Positions 1 through 7,181 of a DNA stretch of 32,938 nt are shown here, in pieces; the first letter of the stretch is position 1, and every line of letters starts with the position of its first letter. Made by a program: the position numbers and the translations under genes. Source of the DNA: JAYPUG01 sp038117265 (GTDB lineage Bacteria > Pseudomonadota > Alphaproteobacteria > UBA6615); contig JAYOFO010000025.1 of assembly GCA_038117265.1 (NCBI GenBank), forward strand, positions 1 to 32,938, read 5' to 3'. The notes below the pieces were generated by a model that was not told where the DNA came from, ran no database searches, and saw nothing but the letters and a program-made list of their open reading frames with translations.

Positions 1-588
1 GTGGCTGAGATAGCCATGGGCGGAATGAATCTCTAGCACCTCGAAGCCCGCCTTGCTTGCAAAACCCGCAGCCGCCGCGAACCGGTCCTGGATATCCGCG
101 ATGTCGCCGTGCGACAGCTCGGCGGGCATCAGCCAGCCCTCCTTCACGGGCTCCGCGCTGGGTGCGACAATGCCCCAGGGCTCCTCGCCGCGCACACGAT
201 CGCTCTCGTCCATGGGCCCGGCGCCATGCCAGGGCCGTTGCGTGGCCGCCTTGCGGCCCGCATGGGCGATCTGGATCGCCGGCAGGGCCCCGTGCCCGCG
301 CAGGAACGCGGTCACTCGCTTGAGCGCCTCGGCATGGTCGTCGGACCAGATGCCCAGGTCGCCGTGGGTGATGCGCCCGCGCGGCTCGACCGCCGCGGCC
401 TCGGTGAAGATCGCGGCGGCGCCGCCGAGCGCGAACTGGCCCAGATGGACGAGGTGCCAGTCGTTCGCGATGCCGTCGGTCGCCGAGTAGGTGCACATCG
501 GCGAGACGACGATCCGGTTCTTGAAGTGCGCGCCGGCGATGTCGAGCGGCGCGAAGAGCCGCGTCGCGGCTGGAGAAGTGTCTGTCAC
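1..588 (-). CDS. Old Yellow Enzyme-family NADH:flavin oxidoreductase, partial (N-terminal part)
   Basis: An FMN-dependent ene-reductase of the Old Yellow Enzyme family, YqjM/xenobiotic reductase type, which reduces activated C=C bonds of enones with NAD(P)H. The first 196 residues are present and the gene runs off the left edge. Family landmarks are visible: SPMCTYSA near residue 28 (the Cys and Tyr of the YqjM-type flavin pocket), WHLVHLGQFALGG, the QIAHAGRKA segment, and near the edge EIHSAHGYL with the paired His residues that bind substrate. I chose the GTG at 588 because GGGAGGA sits five bases upstream and the protein begins directly before the barrel start LFAPLDIAG. It lies 50 bp downstream of the dehydrogenase at 639-1577 on the same strand, so the two are probably cotranscribed. 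The family call is firm; the substrate is unknown. Confidence 0.93.
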   Translation of the reverse strand, partial: MTDTSPAATRLFAPLDIAGAHFKNRIVVSPMCTYSATDGIANDWHLVHLGQFALGGAAAIFTEAAAVEPRGRITHGDLGIWSDDHAEALKRVTAFLRGHGALPAIQIAHAGRKAATQRPWHGAGPMDESDRVRGEEPWGIVAPSAEPVKEGWLMPAELSHGDIADIQDRFAAAAGFASKAGFEVLEIHSAHGYLSH

Positions 589-638
589 CTTGGTCCTCCC
601 GAAAAACGCGCAATCCTAGCGGGCGGACGGTTGCGGGC

Positions 639-1577
639 CTAGCCTCGACGCGCCCGCAAGACCTTCAACAGCGCGAGCAGGGTCGCGTCGCGCTCGGCGA
701 CCAGGTCGCCGATCGGCCGGCCATGGGTCTCGGCATCGACGCCGTCGATGATCCGCTGCTTCACATCGTCGGTCAGTTTCGGATCCCCGAGTGCCGCCCA
801 GCGCCGCTCCTGGCTGGGGCCGAGGATGTCGAGGTAGCGCGCGATGCCGCCGTCGCCGCCGCCCAGATGGTAGGTCATGTGCGGACCCATGAACGCCCAG
901 CGCAGCCCCGGCCCGCCGGTGACCGCCTTGTCGATGTCCTCGACCGTGGCGTAGCCCTCGGCAATCAGGTAGACGGCCTCGCGGTAGAGCGCGGCCTGCA
1001 GGCGGTTGACGAGGTGGCCGGGGATCTCGGCGCGCAGCCGGATCGGGGTCTTGCCGACGGCTTCGTAGAATTCCATCGCACGGTCCACGGCCCATGTCTC
1101 GGTCAGCTTGCCGCCCCCGACCTCGACCACCGGCATCAGGTGCGGCGGGTTGAACGGATGGCCGAGGACGATGCGGCCGGGGTTGGCCGCCTTGTGCTGG
1201 AACTCCGAGACCGGCAGCGCGGTCGAGCTCGACGAGATCACCACGTCGGGCGCGGTGTCGCGGTCGATTTCGGCCATCAGGCTCGCCTTGATGCCGGCAT
1301 CCTCGGGCCCGCTCTCCTGCACGAAATCTGCCCCTTCGAGCGCCTCGCGGATGTCGTAGAGGCAACGCAGATTCTCGCGCGAGGCACCCTCCGCGAGGCC
1401 CAGCTCCTCCATGATCGGCCAGGCATGTGCCACGAACGCCTGCACCCGATCTGCGTATTCGTCCTGCGGGTCCCAGCACCGCACGTGCAGACCCTGGGCG
1501 AGGAAATAGACCGCCCACGACGCACCAATCGTGCCCGCGCCGATTATCGCGACATTGTTCGTGCCATGGTTGTTCAT
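639..1577 (-). CDS. 3-hydroxyacyl-CoA dehydrogenase-family protein (carnitine 3-dehydrogenase / lambda-crystallin-like)
   Basis: An NAD-dependent dehydrogenase of 312 residues with the two-domain 3-hydroxyacyl-CoA dehydrogenase fold. The N-terminal Rossmann motif GAGTIG is at residues 13-18. Near residue 110-150 are SSSSTALPVSEFQ and GHPFNPPHLMPVVEV, which carry the catalytic His of this family, and GHLVNRLQAALYREA marks the start of the helical C-terminal domain. The single-copy short form resembles L-carnitine dehydrogenase and L-gulonate 3-dehydrogenase (lambda-crystallin) rather than the long fatty-acid multienzyme. The ATG at 1577 is preferred over an upstream in-frame start at 1616, because GGAGAA lies eight bases before it and the Rossmann strand follows at once. 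It is the first gene of a likely two-gene operon with the flavin oxidoreductase downstream. The substrate, probably a 3-hydroxy acid, cannot be fixed from sequence. Confidence 0.88.
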   Translation of the reverse strand: MNNHGTNNVAIIGAGTIGASWAVYFLAQGLHVRCWDPQDEYADRVQAFVAHAWPIMEELGLAEGASRENLRCLYDIREALEGADFVQESGPEDAGIKASLMAEIDRDTAPDVVISSSSTALPVSEFQHKAANPGRIVLGHPFNPPHLMPVVEVGGGKLTETWAVDRAMEFYEAVGKTPIRLRAEIPGHLVNRLQAALYREAVYLIAEGYATVEDIDKAVTGGPGLRWAFMGPHMTYHLGGGDGGIARYLDILGPSQERRWAALGDPKLTDDVKQRIIDGVDAETHGRPIGDLVAERDATLLALLKVLRARRG

Positions 1578-1705
1578 TCTCTGTTCTCCCGGAAGCGTCC
1601 TAATATTGGTTAACATACTGATATTTCTTTTACATTAGAGATAAATTGTGGATACTCGGTGCGGGGAATGGGAGGACACAATCCGAAACCGAGAGGAGAG
1701 AGGCC

Positions 1706-2379
1706 GTGGCAAGGCCCCAATCCTTACGGGTGGGTTTTGTCGAAGTGCACCTGGGTAAGGCCAGGCACTTTCCGGCAATCCATCATCTGAATGCGTATTT
1801 CATGTTGGCCGCCCTGGTCGCGAGCCTTCTGTTCGCAGACCTGGCGCAGGCCCCCCGCGCATCGGCGCAGCAGATCGACACGGCCGCCTGGACGGTGGTG
1901 CAGGTCTCGGGCGAGGTGCGCGTGCGCCCGGCAACCGACACGCCGGATCCCGGCGCATGGCAGCCTCTGGCGACGGGCATCCGGATCGCCACCGCCAGCG
2001 AGATCGAGACGGGCCCCGACGGCCGCGCCAGCCTGTCGCGCCCCGGCGGCGACGTCATGCACGTCATGCCCGCGACCAGCATGGCCTTGCCGGCATAGTC
2101 CGCGGCATCGTTCTTCACCCGAATTCGAATCGTCATCGGCAAGATGTTCTTCGAGGTCGACAAGCGACCCGGACAGGATTTCCAGGTCGACACGCCCTAC
2201 CTGGCCGCGATCGTCAAGGGCACGAGCTTCAGCGTTTCCTTCGTCCAGGAGCAGTCGCGCGTCGACGTCGCAGAGGGCAGCGTGGGTGTTTCGTCGAACG
2301 CGACCGGCCAGGCCGTCGTGATCGGCCCCGGACAGTTCGCCCGCGTGACCGCAGACCCGGCGAGCGGCGTTTCGGTCGG
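1706..2379 (+). pseudogene. FecR-domain protein, interrupted by an in-frame TAG and cut at its 3' end
   Basis: Remnant of a secreted FecR-domain protein. The likely start is GTG 1706 after a GAGGAGAG ribosome site. A hydrophobic segment ending in PRASAQ near 1803-1872 looks like a signal peptide. The first half of the FecR domain follows (VVQVSGEVRVRPA, then ETGPDGRASLSRPGGD). An amber codon at 2096-2098 stops the frame after MALPA, yet the same frame resumes directly with the second half of the domain: MFFEVDKRPGQDFQVDTPY, LAAIVKGTSFSV and VVIGPGQFARVTA. Homology fades near 2379, where a DUF1330 fragment begins in another frame. The stop therefore looks like a nonsense mutation rather than a natural end. 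Readthrough or a sequencing error are the alternatives. FecR proteins usually sense or anchor, but no partner sigma factor is nearby. Confidence 0.75.
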
Positions 2380-2577
2380 CACGGCCGCTACATCGCGCAG
2401 AACACCGACGTGGCGCGCCTCGAAGGCGGGGGCGATGCGCCGACGGTCGCGGTGATCGTAGAGTTTCCCGATCGTCCCTCGGCCGAGGCCTGGTACCGCG
2501 ATGCCGAATACCAGCCCTGGATCGCGTTACGGCAATCGGGATCGCACGGAGACGTCTTCCTGTTCGACGGGCTCTAG
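2380..2577 (+). pseudogene. DUF1330-family fragment (C-terminal two thirds only)
   Basis: About 65 codons in frame 1 match the C-terminal part of DUF1330 proteins, small ferredoxin-like dimers of unknown function. The segment GRYIAQNTDVARLEGG corresponds to the family's GGRYLVRGG..EVLEG stretch. It is followed by VAVIVEFPDRPSAEAWY, EYQPWIALRQ and the final strand VFLFDG. The family's first beta strand and helix, roughly 25-30 residues including the start codon, are missing; in their place is the tail of the FecR remnant in a different frame. No start codon or ribosome site serves this piece alone. I read it as the product of a deletion that joined two genes. The family match is good; loss of function is inferred. 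Confidence 0.65.
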
Positions 2578-2587
2578 GCGCCGGCGT

Positions 2588-2983
2588 TTATCCGCCGACA
2601 GGCGTCCCGGCAATGCCGTGGCGCAGATCCTTCGCCGTGAAGAAATGGCAGTCCTCGTCGGGCGAGATCGTGACGCTGTGCACGGTGTTCGCCGGTATGT
2701 AGATGAGCTGGCCGGGCCCGACATCCGATTCCTGGCCATCGACGGTGGCGTGCAGGTGGCCCGTGAGGATGTAGATCCATTGCTCGTTCGGGTGGGCGTG
2801 CGGCGCCGATGTCTGGCCGGCCGGCAACGTCATGATCCCGACCTGGGTCAACTCGCCCTCGACGACCGGGCCGAATGTCTCGGCATAACCCGGGCCCGCC
2901 ATCAGGCCCGTCAGCTTCTCGACATCGAAGACATAGGCGCCGTTGCCGGCCTTGTAGGCACCCTCGGTTTTGGTCTCGGCCAT
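2588..2983 (-). CDS. Cupin-domain protein
   Basis: A single-domain cupin of 131 residues. Motif 1 is visible as PHAHPNEQWIYILTG, giving the two His and one Glu metal ligands, and motif 2 as GQLIYIPANTVHSV, giving the fourth His ligand. Such small cupins bind Fe, Mn or Zn and act as dioxygenases, isomerases or sensors; nothing here fixes which. I start at ATG 2983 rather than an upstream in-frame start at 3073, because GGGGAGGAAG lies just before it and the upstream extension is basic and unlike cupins. It converges on the FecR/DUF1330 remnants, with 10 bp between the stop codons. It looks monocistronic, with its promoter in the AT-rich gap to the right. Confidence 0.85.
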   Translation of the reverse strand: MAETKTEGAYKAGNGAYVFDVEKLTGLMAGPGYAETFGPVVEGELTQVGIMTLPAGQTSAPHAHPNEQWIYILTGHLHATVDGQESDVGPGQLIYIPANTVHSVTISPDEDCHFFTAKDLRHGIAGTPVGG

Positions 2984-3267
2984 GGTTCTCTTCCTCCCCG
3001 GTTTGAGTACGGACGCAGACAGGATTCCTAGCCGCCGCGGCGCGCCGGTGCAAACCCTGCGCGAGCCCGACACGTTTCGGCGGACGCCCGCAATTCGGTG
3101 AATTTATGCGGGTTTTTCCCGGAACAATATTCGAATAATAGCGTTTATCCGTAATTCACAAACAAAACGGGATTTTTACGCGACCCTTGTTGCCACAAGA
3201 ATTAATCAAATCAAGAATTGCGGACCTTTGAACACCAGCCGGCGGCGCATCCGCCGGGGAGATTCGA
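2984..3267. promoter_or_regulatory. AT-rich divergent intergenic region between the cupin and the ParA-like gene
   Basis: This 284-bp gap contains no gene that I can support. Its right half (about 3085-3225) is far more AT-rich than the rest of the window and holds a 10-bp palindrome TATTCGAATA at 3128-3137. GTGAATT at 3098-3104 is matched by AATTCAC at 3153-3159. It probably contains both divergent promoters, but no clean -35/-10 pair stands out. An origin or partition site is conceivable next to a ParA-like gene, but I see no iterons. Confidence 0.4.
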
Positions 3268-3711
3268 ATGAAGGTCCTCGCGCTTACCTCCCAGAAGGGC
3301 GGCTCCGGAAAGACAACCCTCGCCGGCCATCTCGCCGTCGCCGCCGAGGCCGCCGGTGCCGGCCCCGTCGCCCTCATCGACACCGATCCCCAGGGCAGCC
3401 TGACCGACTGGTGGAATGCGCGCGATGCGCACACGCCGGCGTTCCTCAGCGCGTCGGTGGAATCCCTGGAAGCCGACCTCGCGCGCGCGCGCGACCTGGG
3501 CTTCGCGCTCGTCGTCATCGACACACCGCCCGCGATCACCGACATGATCGAGCGCGTCATCGCGCTACCCTTCGGCACCGAAACCGAAGTCGACCATGTG
3601 CTGTGCCACCTGTACCGGATGAGCAACCGGCTGATCGAGGGCACGGCCATTCCGGACGCGCGCCACGAGCCGCGTGACCGGCCGGGAATCCGGCGGTTGT
3701 TCGGCCGCTGA
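3268..3711 (+). CDS. ParA/MinD-like ATPase, N-terminal half with an unrelated C-terminal tail (probably truncated)
   Basis: The first ~97 of 147 residues are a clear ParA-type ATPase. The deviant Walker A is QKGGSGKTT with signature Lys10 and Lys15. Switch I/Walker A' is LIDTDPQGSLTDWW, and Walker B is LVVIDTPPAIT near residue 90. Family members continue with a strand such as ADLVLIPTRPSPHDL and reach 200-220 residues. Here the sequence changes after DMIERVIA to an unrecognised basic tail (from LPFGTETEVDHVL to the end) and stops. The ATP site may still form, but the C-terminal half needed for the fold and DNA binding is missing. No parB or parS is in sight. The start ATG 3268 follows GGGGAGATTCGA. 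Probably a remnant left by a deletion. Confidence 0.7.
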   Translation: MKVLALTSQKGGSGKTTLAGHLAVAAEAAGAGPVALIDTDPQGSLTDWWNARDAHTPAFLSASVESLEADLARARDLGFALVVIDTPPAITDMIERVIALPFGTETEVDHVLCHLYRMSNRLIEGTAIPDARHEPRDRPGIRRLFGR

Positions 3712-3764
3712 GCGCCCCGCTTCGGGTCACTTTCTTTCCACGCACCGCGCCACGTCTCCGTGCT

Positions 3765-4142
3765 ATGACGCACGGCATGGATCGGATCGCCCTTCTTCTC
3801 ATCGCCGCGCTGACCGGGCTCGGCGCGCTCTTTGCCATCTATCTCGGATTCACCACCGGCGACGATTCGCTCGGCTGGCGATGCGCGCGTTCGCTTGCGG
3901 CCGTCCTCATGATCGGCATCTCCGCCGTGACCTGGCATCATGTGCTGTCGCCGAGCACGGCGCGCCACGCACGCCTGAAACGGGTCGCGCTGGTCCCCCT
4001 TTTCCTCGGCATCGTCGGACTCGCGGCCAATGCGATCGTTGCAAGCCGGACGAACGACCCGGACGGGCCGGTCTTCGCCCTGTCGCTACTGCTCATCCTG
4101 CAGGCATTCGTGACGATCGCCTATGCCGGCAGGGGTAGATGA
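3765..4142 (+). CDS. Small multi-spanning membrane protein, unknown function
   Basis: A 125-residue protein I do not recognise. Four hydrophobic segments are evident at about residues 8-27, 41-60, 73-92 and 103-121, separated by short polar loops, so it should be an inner-membrane protein. The start is uncertain: ATG 3765 or ATG 3777 (MDRIALLL) are both possible and neither has a good ribosome site. Its TGA stop overlaps the start of the EamA exporter as ATGA at 4139-4142, which suggests translational coupling and a shared role in transport or membrane physiology. That link is inference. Confidence 0.65.
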   Translation: MTHGMDRIALLLIAALTGLGALFAIYLGFTTGDDSLGWRCARSLAAVLMIGISAVTWHHVLSPSTARHARLKRVALVPLFLGIVGLAANAIVASRTNDPDGPVFALSLLLILQAFVTIAYAGRGR

Positions 4143-5038
4143 CGACGCAAGACACCGCCATGCCGCGGATCAGCGGCAACCTGCGCGGCATATTCTGGAT
4201 GATGACGACGGGCGTGCTGTTCGTCGGCGTGACGGGCATCGTGCGGCACCTGGGCACCGACATGAATCCGGTCCAGGCGGCCTTTCTGCGTTACCTGTTC
4301 GGATTGCTGCTGCTGCTGCCGGTGTTCCTGAAGGTCGACAGCTTCCTGCGCGAACCGCGCATCCTCGGGCTGCACGCCATACGCGGCGTCATCCACGGCT
4401 GCGGCGTGGGGCTGTGGTTCTTCGCGATGGCCCGCATCCCGATCGCCGAGGTCACGGCGCTCGGCTTCACCGCGCCGATCTTCACCACGCTGGGTGCCGC
4501 GCTGTTCCTCGGCGAACGCCTGCACCTGCACCGGGTCGGCGCCGTCCTGATGGGGTTCGGCGGCACGCTGATCGTCCTCCAGCCGGGCTTCCAGGACATC
4601 AATCTCGGCTCGATCGCCCAGCTTGTGGCCGCGCCGCTCTTCGCCTGTTCGTTCCTGATCGCCAAGCGGCTCACGCGGACCGAATCGAGCCCGGCGATCG
4701 TCGCCTACCTGTCGATCTTCGTGACGCTGGCGCTGCTGCCCCCCACGCTGCTCGTCTGGCGCACGCCGACGCTTGCCGAGCTGGGGCTCCTGTTCGCCAC
4801 CGCCTTCCTGGCGACCCTGGGCCACTACACGCTGATGCAGGCGTTCCGCGCCGCCGACCTCACGGTGACCCAGCCGATCCAGTTCCTGCAGCTGGTCTGG
4901 GCGACACTTCTCGGCCTCGTGGTGTTCGGCGAGCAACCGGAGGTCTGGACCTGGGTCGGTGGCGGGGTGATCGTCGCGAGCGCCACCTACATCGCCCACC
5001 GCGAGGGACGAACCAAGCGCCGAGCGAACGCCGGCTAG
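4139..5038 (+). CDS. DMT-superfamily (EamA) transporter
   Basis: A 299-residue inner-membrane carrier of the drug/metabolite transporter superfamily, with two EamA repeats of about five helices each. The first repeat runs from FWMMTTGVLFVGVTG to about residue 145, with the family-typical RYLFGLLLLLPVF and FFAMARIPIAEVTAL..APIF. The second begins near LGSIAQLVAAPLFACSF and contains LGHYTLMQAFRAADLTVTQPIQFLQLVWA. It ends in a basic cytoplasmic tail. Family members export amino acids, nucleosides or other small metabolites; substrate unknown. Its start overlaps the upstream membrane gene by four bases, so the two are expected to be coexpressed. It converges with the small ORF at 5035-5166, sharing the final bases. 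Confidence 0.92.
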   Translation: MTTQDTAMPRISGNLRGIFWMMTTGVLFVGVTGIVRHLGTDMNPVQAAFLRYLFGLLLLLPVFLKVDSFLREPRILGLHAIRGVIHGCGVGLWFFAMARIPIAEVTALGFTAPIFTTLGAALFLGERLHLHRVGAVLMGFGGTLIVLQPGFQDINLGSIAQLVAAPLFACSFLIAKRLTRTESSPAIVAYLSIFVTLALLPPTLLVWRTPTLAELGLLFATAFLATLGHYTLMQAFRAADLTVTQPIQFLQLVWATLLGLVVFGEQPEVWTWVGGGVIVASATYIAHREGRTKRRANAG

Positions 5039-5166
5039 CGGAAGACGACCGCCGCCGCGGCGAGCACAAGCATCCTCAGCGCGCCCAGCCCGACCGCGGT
5101 CAGGACGGCCGCCAGAATCAGCTTCCCCGTCACCGGGCGTTCGTCCCGTTCGTCGCGATTGCTCAT
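5035..5166 (-). CDS. Putative 43-residue single-pass membrane peptide
   Basis: A short open frame that begins MSNRDERDERPVTGK and continues as a hydrophobic stretch over about residues 16-42, ending at a single Arg. The charged, hydrophilic N terminus followed by one Ala/Val/Leu-rich segment is typical of small inner-membrane proteins. GGCGGAG lies seven bases before ATG 5166. The stop overlaps the convergent EamA stop by a few bases. In a gap of 250 bp between genes it is the only reading frame with a ribosome site. I recognise no family; expression is unproven. Confidence 0.5.
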   Translation of the reverse strand: MSNRDERDERPVTGKLILAAVLTAVGLGALRMLVLAAAAVVFR

Positions 5167-5288
5167 GGTCCACTCCGCCGGGGCGCACGCTATCAGGGCT
5201 GGCCTGCGCCACTCAAGCCTCGCGCGCGACCGCGACGCAATCGGCCGAGTGCGCTATTCAGCCGAGTAAGGAAAAACGGGGCAAAGAC

Positions 5289-5603
5289 GTGAACCTGATC
5301 CTCTTCGATGTCGGATTCCTCGCCGCCGCGTTCGTGCCGACCTTCCTCGTCAGCCGGATCATCTTTCGCCTGACCAAGCGCTGGGAGGGCACGCTGGGCC
5401 GCCTGGTCGCCGTCAACGCCGCCGCCGGCGTGATCTGCATCGTCGTCTTTACCCTCGCCGGCGCCTGGTTTGCCGGCGGGTTCGACTTCCCCTGGTTCGT
5501 CGGGCTCTACAATTACGTCATCGCACAGGCGATCTGGCTCGCCGTCGACATCTACTCCGACTGGATCAACCAGCGGCTCGGCACCCGCAAGGATGCCGCC
5601 TGA
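5289..5603 (+). CDS. Small hydrophobic membrane protein, unknown function
   Basis: A 104-residue protein starting at GTG 5289. Three hydrophobic segments are visible at about residues 4-27, 40-64 and 69-92, joined by a basic loop RLTKRWEGTLGR, so an inner-membrane protein with a cytoplasmic loop is likely. It resembles the loosely related short membrane proteins common in alphaproteobacteria, but I cannot name a family. The ribosome site is weak (an AAGGA well upstream). It is followed after 27 bp by the endonuclease/exonuclease/phosphatase-fold gene and may be cotranscribed with it. Confidence 0.65.
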   Translation: MNLILFDVGFLAAAFVPTFLVSRIIFRLTKRWEGTLGRLVAVNAAAGVICIVVFTLAGAWFAGGFDFPWFVGLYNYVIAQAIWLAVDIYSDWINQRLGTRKDAA

Positions 5604-5630
5604 ACGCGCGGCGGCCGACAGCGCAAGCCC

Positions 5631-6623
5631 ATGACCGAGCGCGCACAAGAACGCCCGCCCACGCTGCGGATCGCAACGTTCAACCTCGAGAATCTCGACG
5701 ACGGCCCCGGGATCGATCCGCCCCTCGATGCGCGCGCGGCGGTGCTCCGGCCGCAACTCCTGCAACTCGATGCGGACGTGCTGCTGCTGCAGGAGGTGAG
5801 TGGCCAGCCCGTGCGTTCGCCACGCAGCCTGGCCGCCCTCGACCGGCTGATCGCGGGCACACCCTATGCCGGCTTCCACCGCGCCTCGACCGAGAGCCCG
5901 AGCGGCGGCGTGCTGGACCGCCAGAACCTCGTCACCCTCAGCCGCTGGCCCATCGCCGAGCGTGCGCAGGTGCACCACGATCTGGTCCCGCCGTTGCACA
6001 TCGCGCCCGACACCGAGATTCGCTGGGACCGGCCGTTGCTCCATACCCGCATCTCCCTTCCCGATGGCCGCTCGCTGCACGCCCTCAACCTGCACCTGCG
6101 TGCACCCCTGGCCGCCCATGTGCCCGGCGGCAAGATCGGTCCGTTTTCATGGGGCAGCGTGGACGCCTGGGCCCGGGGCTGCCTGCAGGCGGCAGTGAAG
6201 CGCGCCGGCCAGGCGCTCGAGGCGCGGTTGCTGGTCGAACGCCTGTTCGATGCCGAGCCCGACCCGTGGATCGTCGTCAGCGGCGACTTCAACGCCGAGA
6301 CGGCCGAAATGCCGACCCGGCTGCTGCTCGCCGACCCCGCGGATACCGGCAACAACGCGCTTGTCGGTCGTTCGCTCGTGGCGCTCGAATCCACGGTGCC
6401 CGCGCACCGGCGCTATTCGGTGATCCATGCCGGCCGCCATGTGCTGCTCGACCATCTGCTGGTCTCGCGCGCGCTGGCGCACCGCGACCCGCAGGTGCGA
6501 ATCCACAACGAGGCGCTCGACGACGAGCTGGTCGGATATGCGGGCGCGGGCGGGCCGCTGGGCTCCTACCACGCGCCGCTGTCGGTCGCCTTCACCCTCG
6601 ACGGGGCCGCGCCGTCCCCCTAG
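5631..6623 (+). CDS. Endonuclease/exonuclease/phosphatase-family protein
   Basis: A 330-residue metal-dependent phosphoesterase-fold protein. The family motifs appear in order: RIATFNLENLDD near residue 13-24 (the Asn that positions the metal), DADVLLLQEVSG near 48-57 (the metal-binding Glu), ALNLHLRAPL near 155, WIVVSGDFNAE near 205-218 (catalytic Asp/Asn), LLDHLLVS near 275, and SYHAPLSV near 314 (the catalytic His). All catalytic positions are kept. No signal peptide is evident, so it should be cytoplasmic. Members range from DNA-repair nucleases to lipid phosphatases, and this one sits outside any repair context. The start at ATG 5631 has only a weak ribosome site. Confidence 0.88.
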   Translation: MTERAQERPPTLRIATFNLENLDDGPGIDPPLDARAAVLRPQLLQLDADVLLLQEVSGQPVRSPRSLAALDRLIAGTPYAGFHRASTESPSGGVLDRQNLVTLSRWPIAERAQVHHDLVPPLHIAPDTEIRWDRPLLHTRISLPDGRSLHALNLHLRAPLAAHVPGGKIGPFSWGSVDAWARGCLQAAVKRAGQALEARLLVERLFDAEPDPWIVVSGDFNAETAEMPTRLLLADPADTGNNALVGRSLVALESTVPAHRRYSVIHAGRHVLLDHLLVSRALAHRDPQVRIHNEALDDELVGYAGAGGPLGSYHAPLSVAFTLDGAAPSP

Positions 6624-6654
6624 GTTTGGCCCGGTGACAACGCGGAGACGGGAC

Positions 6655-7164
6655 ATGGGCACGGACGGCACCGGGGCGGGCAACGCCGACATCGACATCG
6701 GCGCGTTCTGGAAGGCGATCGGCGCACGCGCGGTCGGTGCAACGGTCGTGACCGCGCGCGGCAGCGCTGGGCCCGCGGGTTTCCTCGGCCTGTCGGCGAC
6801 CCATGTCTGCGCCGCGCCGCCGACGATGCTGGTCTCGATCGACGCCAGGACCTCGGCGCTCGGCGCGATCCGCGATTCGGGCCACTTCGCGATCAACTAC
6901 CTGCCGCGCGGCGCGGAAGGCGTGGTCGACCTGTTCGGCGGCAAGACCGACGTGAAGGGCCCCGACCGGTTCGAGGCGGGCAAGTGGGGCGTCCTCGCCA
7001 CCGGCGCGCCGGTGTTCAACGGTGCGGTCGGCGTGATGGACTGCCGGCTCGAGGAGACCATCGAGCGCCACGGCACGATCATCGCGCTCGGCCGGGTCGT
7101 GGCGATCGGCGGCGATCCCGACGCCGCGCCGCTGGTCTACTTCCGCGGCGGCTACCTGGATTGA
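6655..7164 (+). CDS. Flavin reductase-like FMN-binding protein
   Basis: A 169-residue protein of the flavin reductase-like, split-barrel FMN-binding family (HpaC/RutF type), which uses NAD(P)H to supply reduced FMN to a partner monooxygenase. The FMN-binding stretch is seen as GFLGLSATHVCAAPPTMLVSID near residues 42-63, followed by SALGAIRDSGHFAINYLP. Later come DRFEAGKWG and the C-terminal VYFRGGYLD, a common ending in this family. ATG 6655 follows a GCGGAGACG ribosome site. It converges, with only 17 bp between stops, on an LLM-class monooxygenase. That is the type of enzyme such reductases serve, so a two-component system is plausible though the genes are not in one operon. Confidence 0.9.
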   Translation: MGTDGTGAGNADIDIGAFWKAIGARAVGATVVTARGSAGPAGFLGLSATHVCAAPPTMLVSIDARTSALGAIRDSGHFAINYLPRGAEGVVDLFGGKTDVKGPDRFEAGKWGVLATGAPVFNGAVGVMDCRLEETIERHGTIIALGRVVAIGGDPDAAPLVYFRGGYLD

Positions 7165-7181
7165 GCCCCGCCTGACGCCCC

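Noticed and set aside
4121..5212. A 363-codon minus-strand frame opposite the EamA transporter
   Set aside because: A low-complexity, Glu/Arg/Gln-rich translation typical of an antisense shadow of a membrane protein. The 43-residue frame at 5035-5166 is in a different frame and has a ribosome site.
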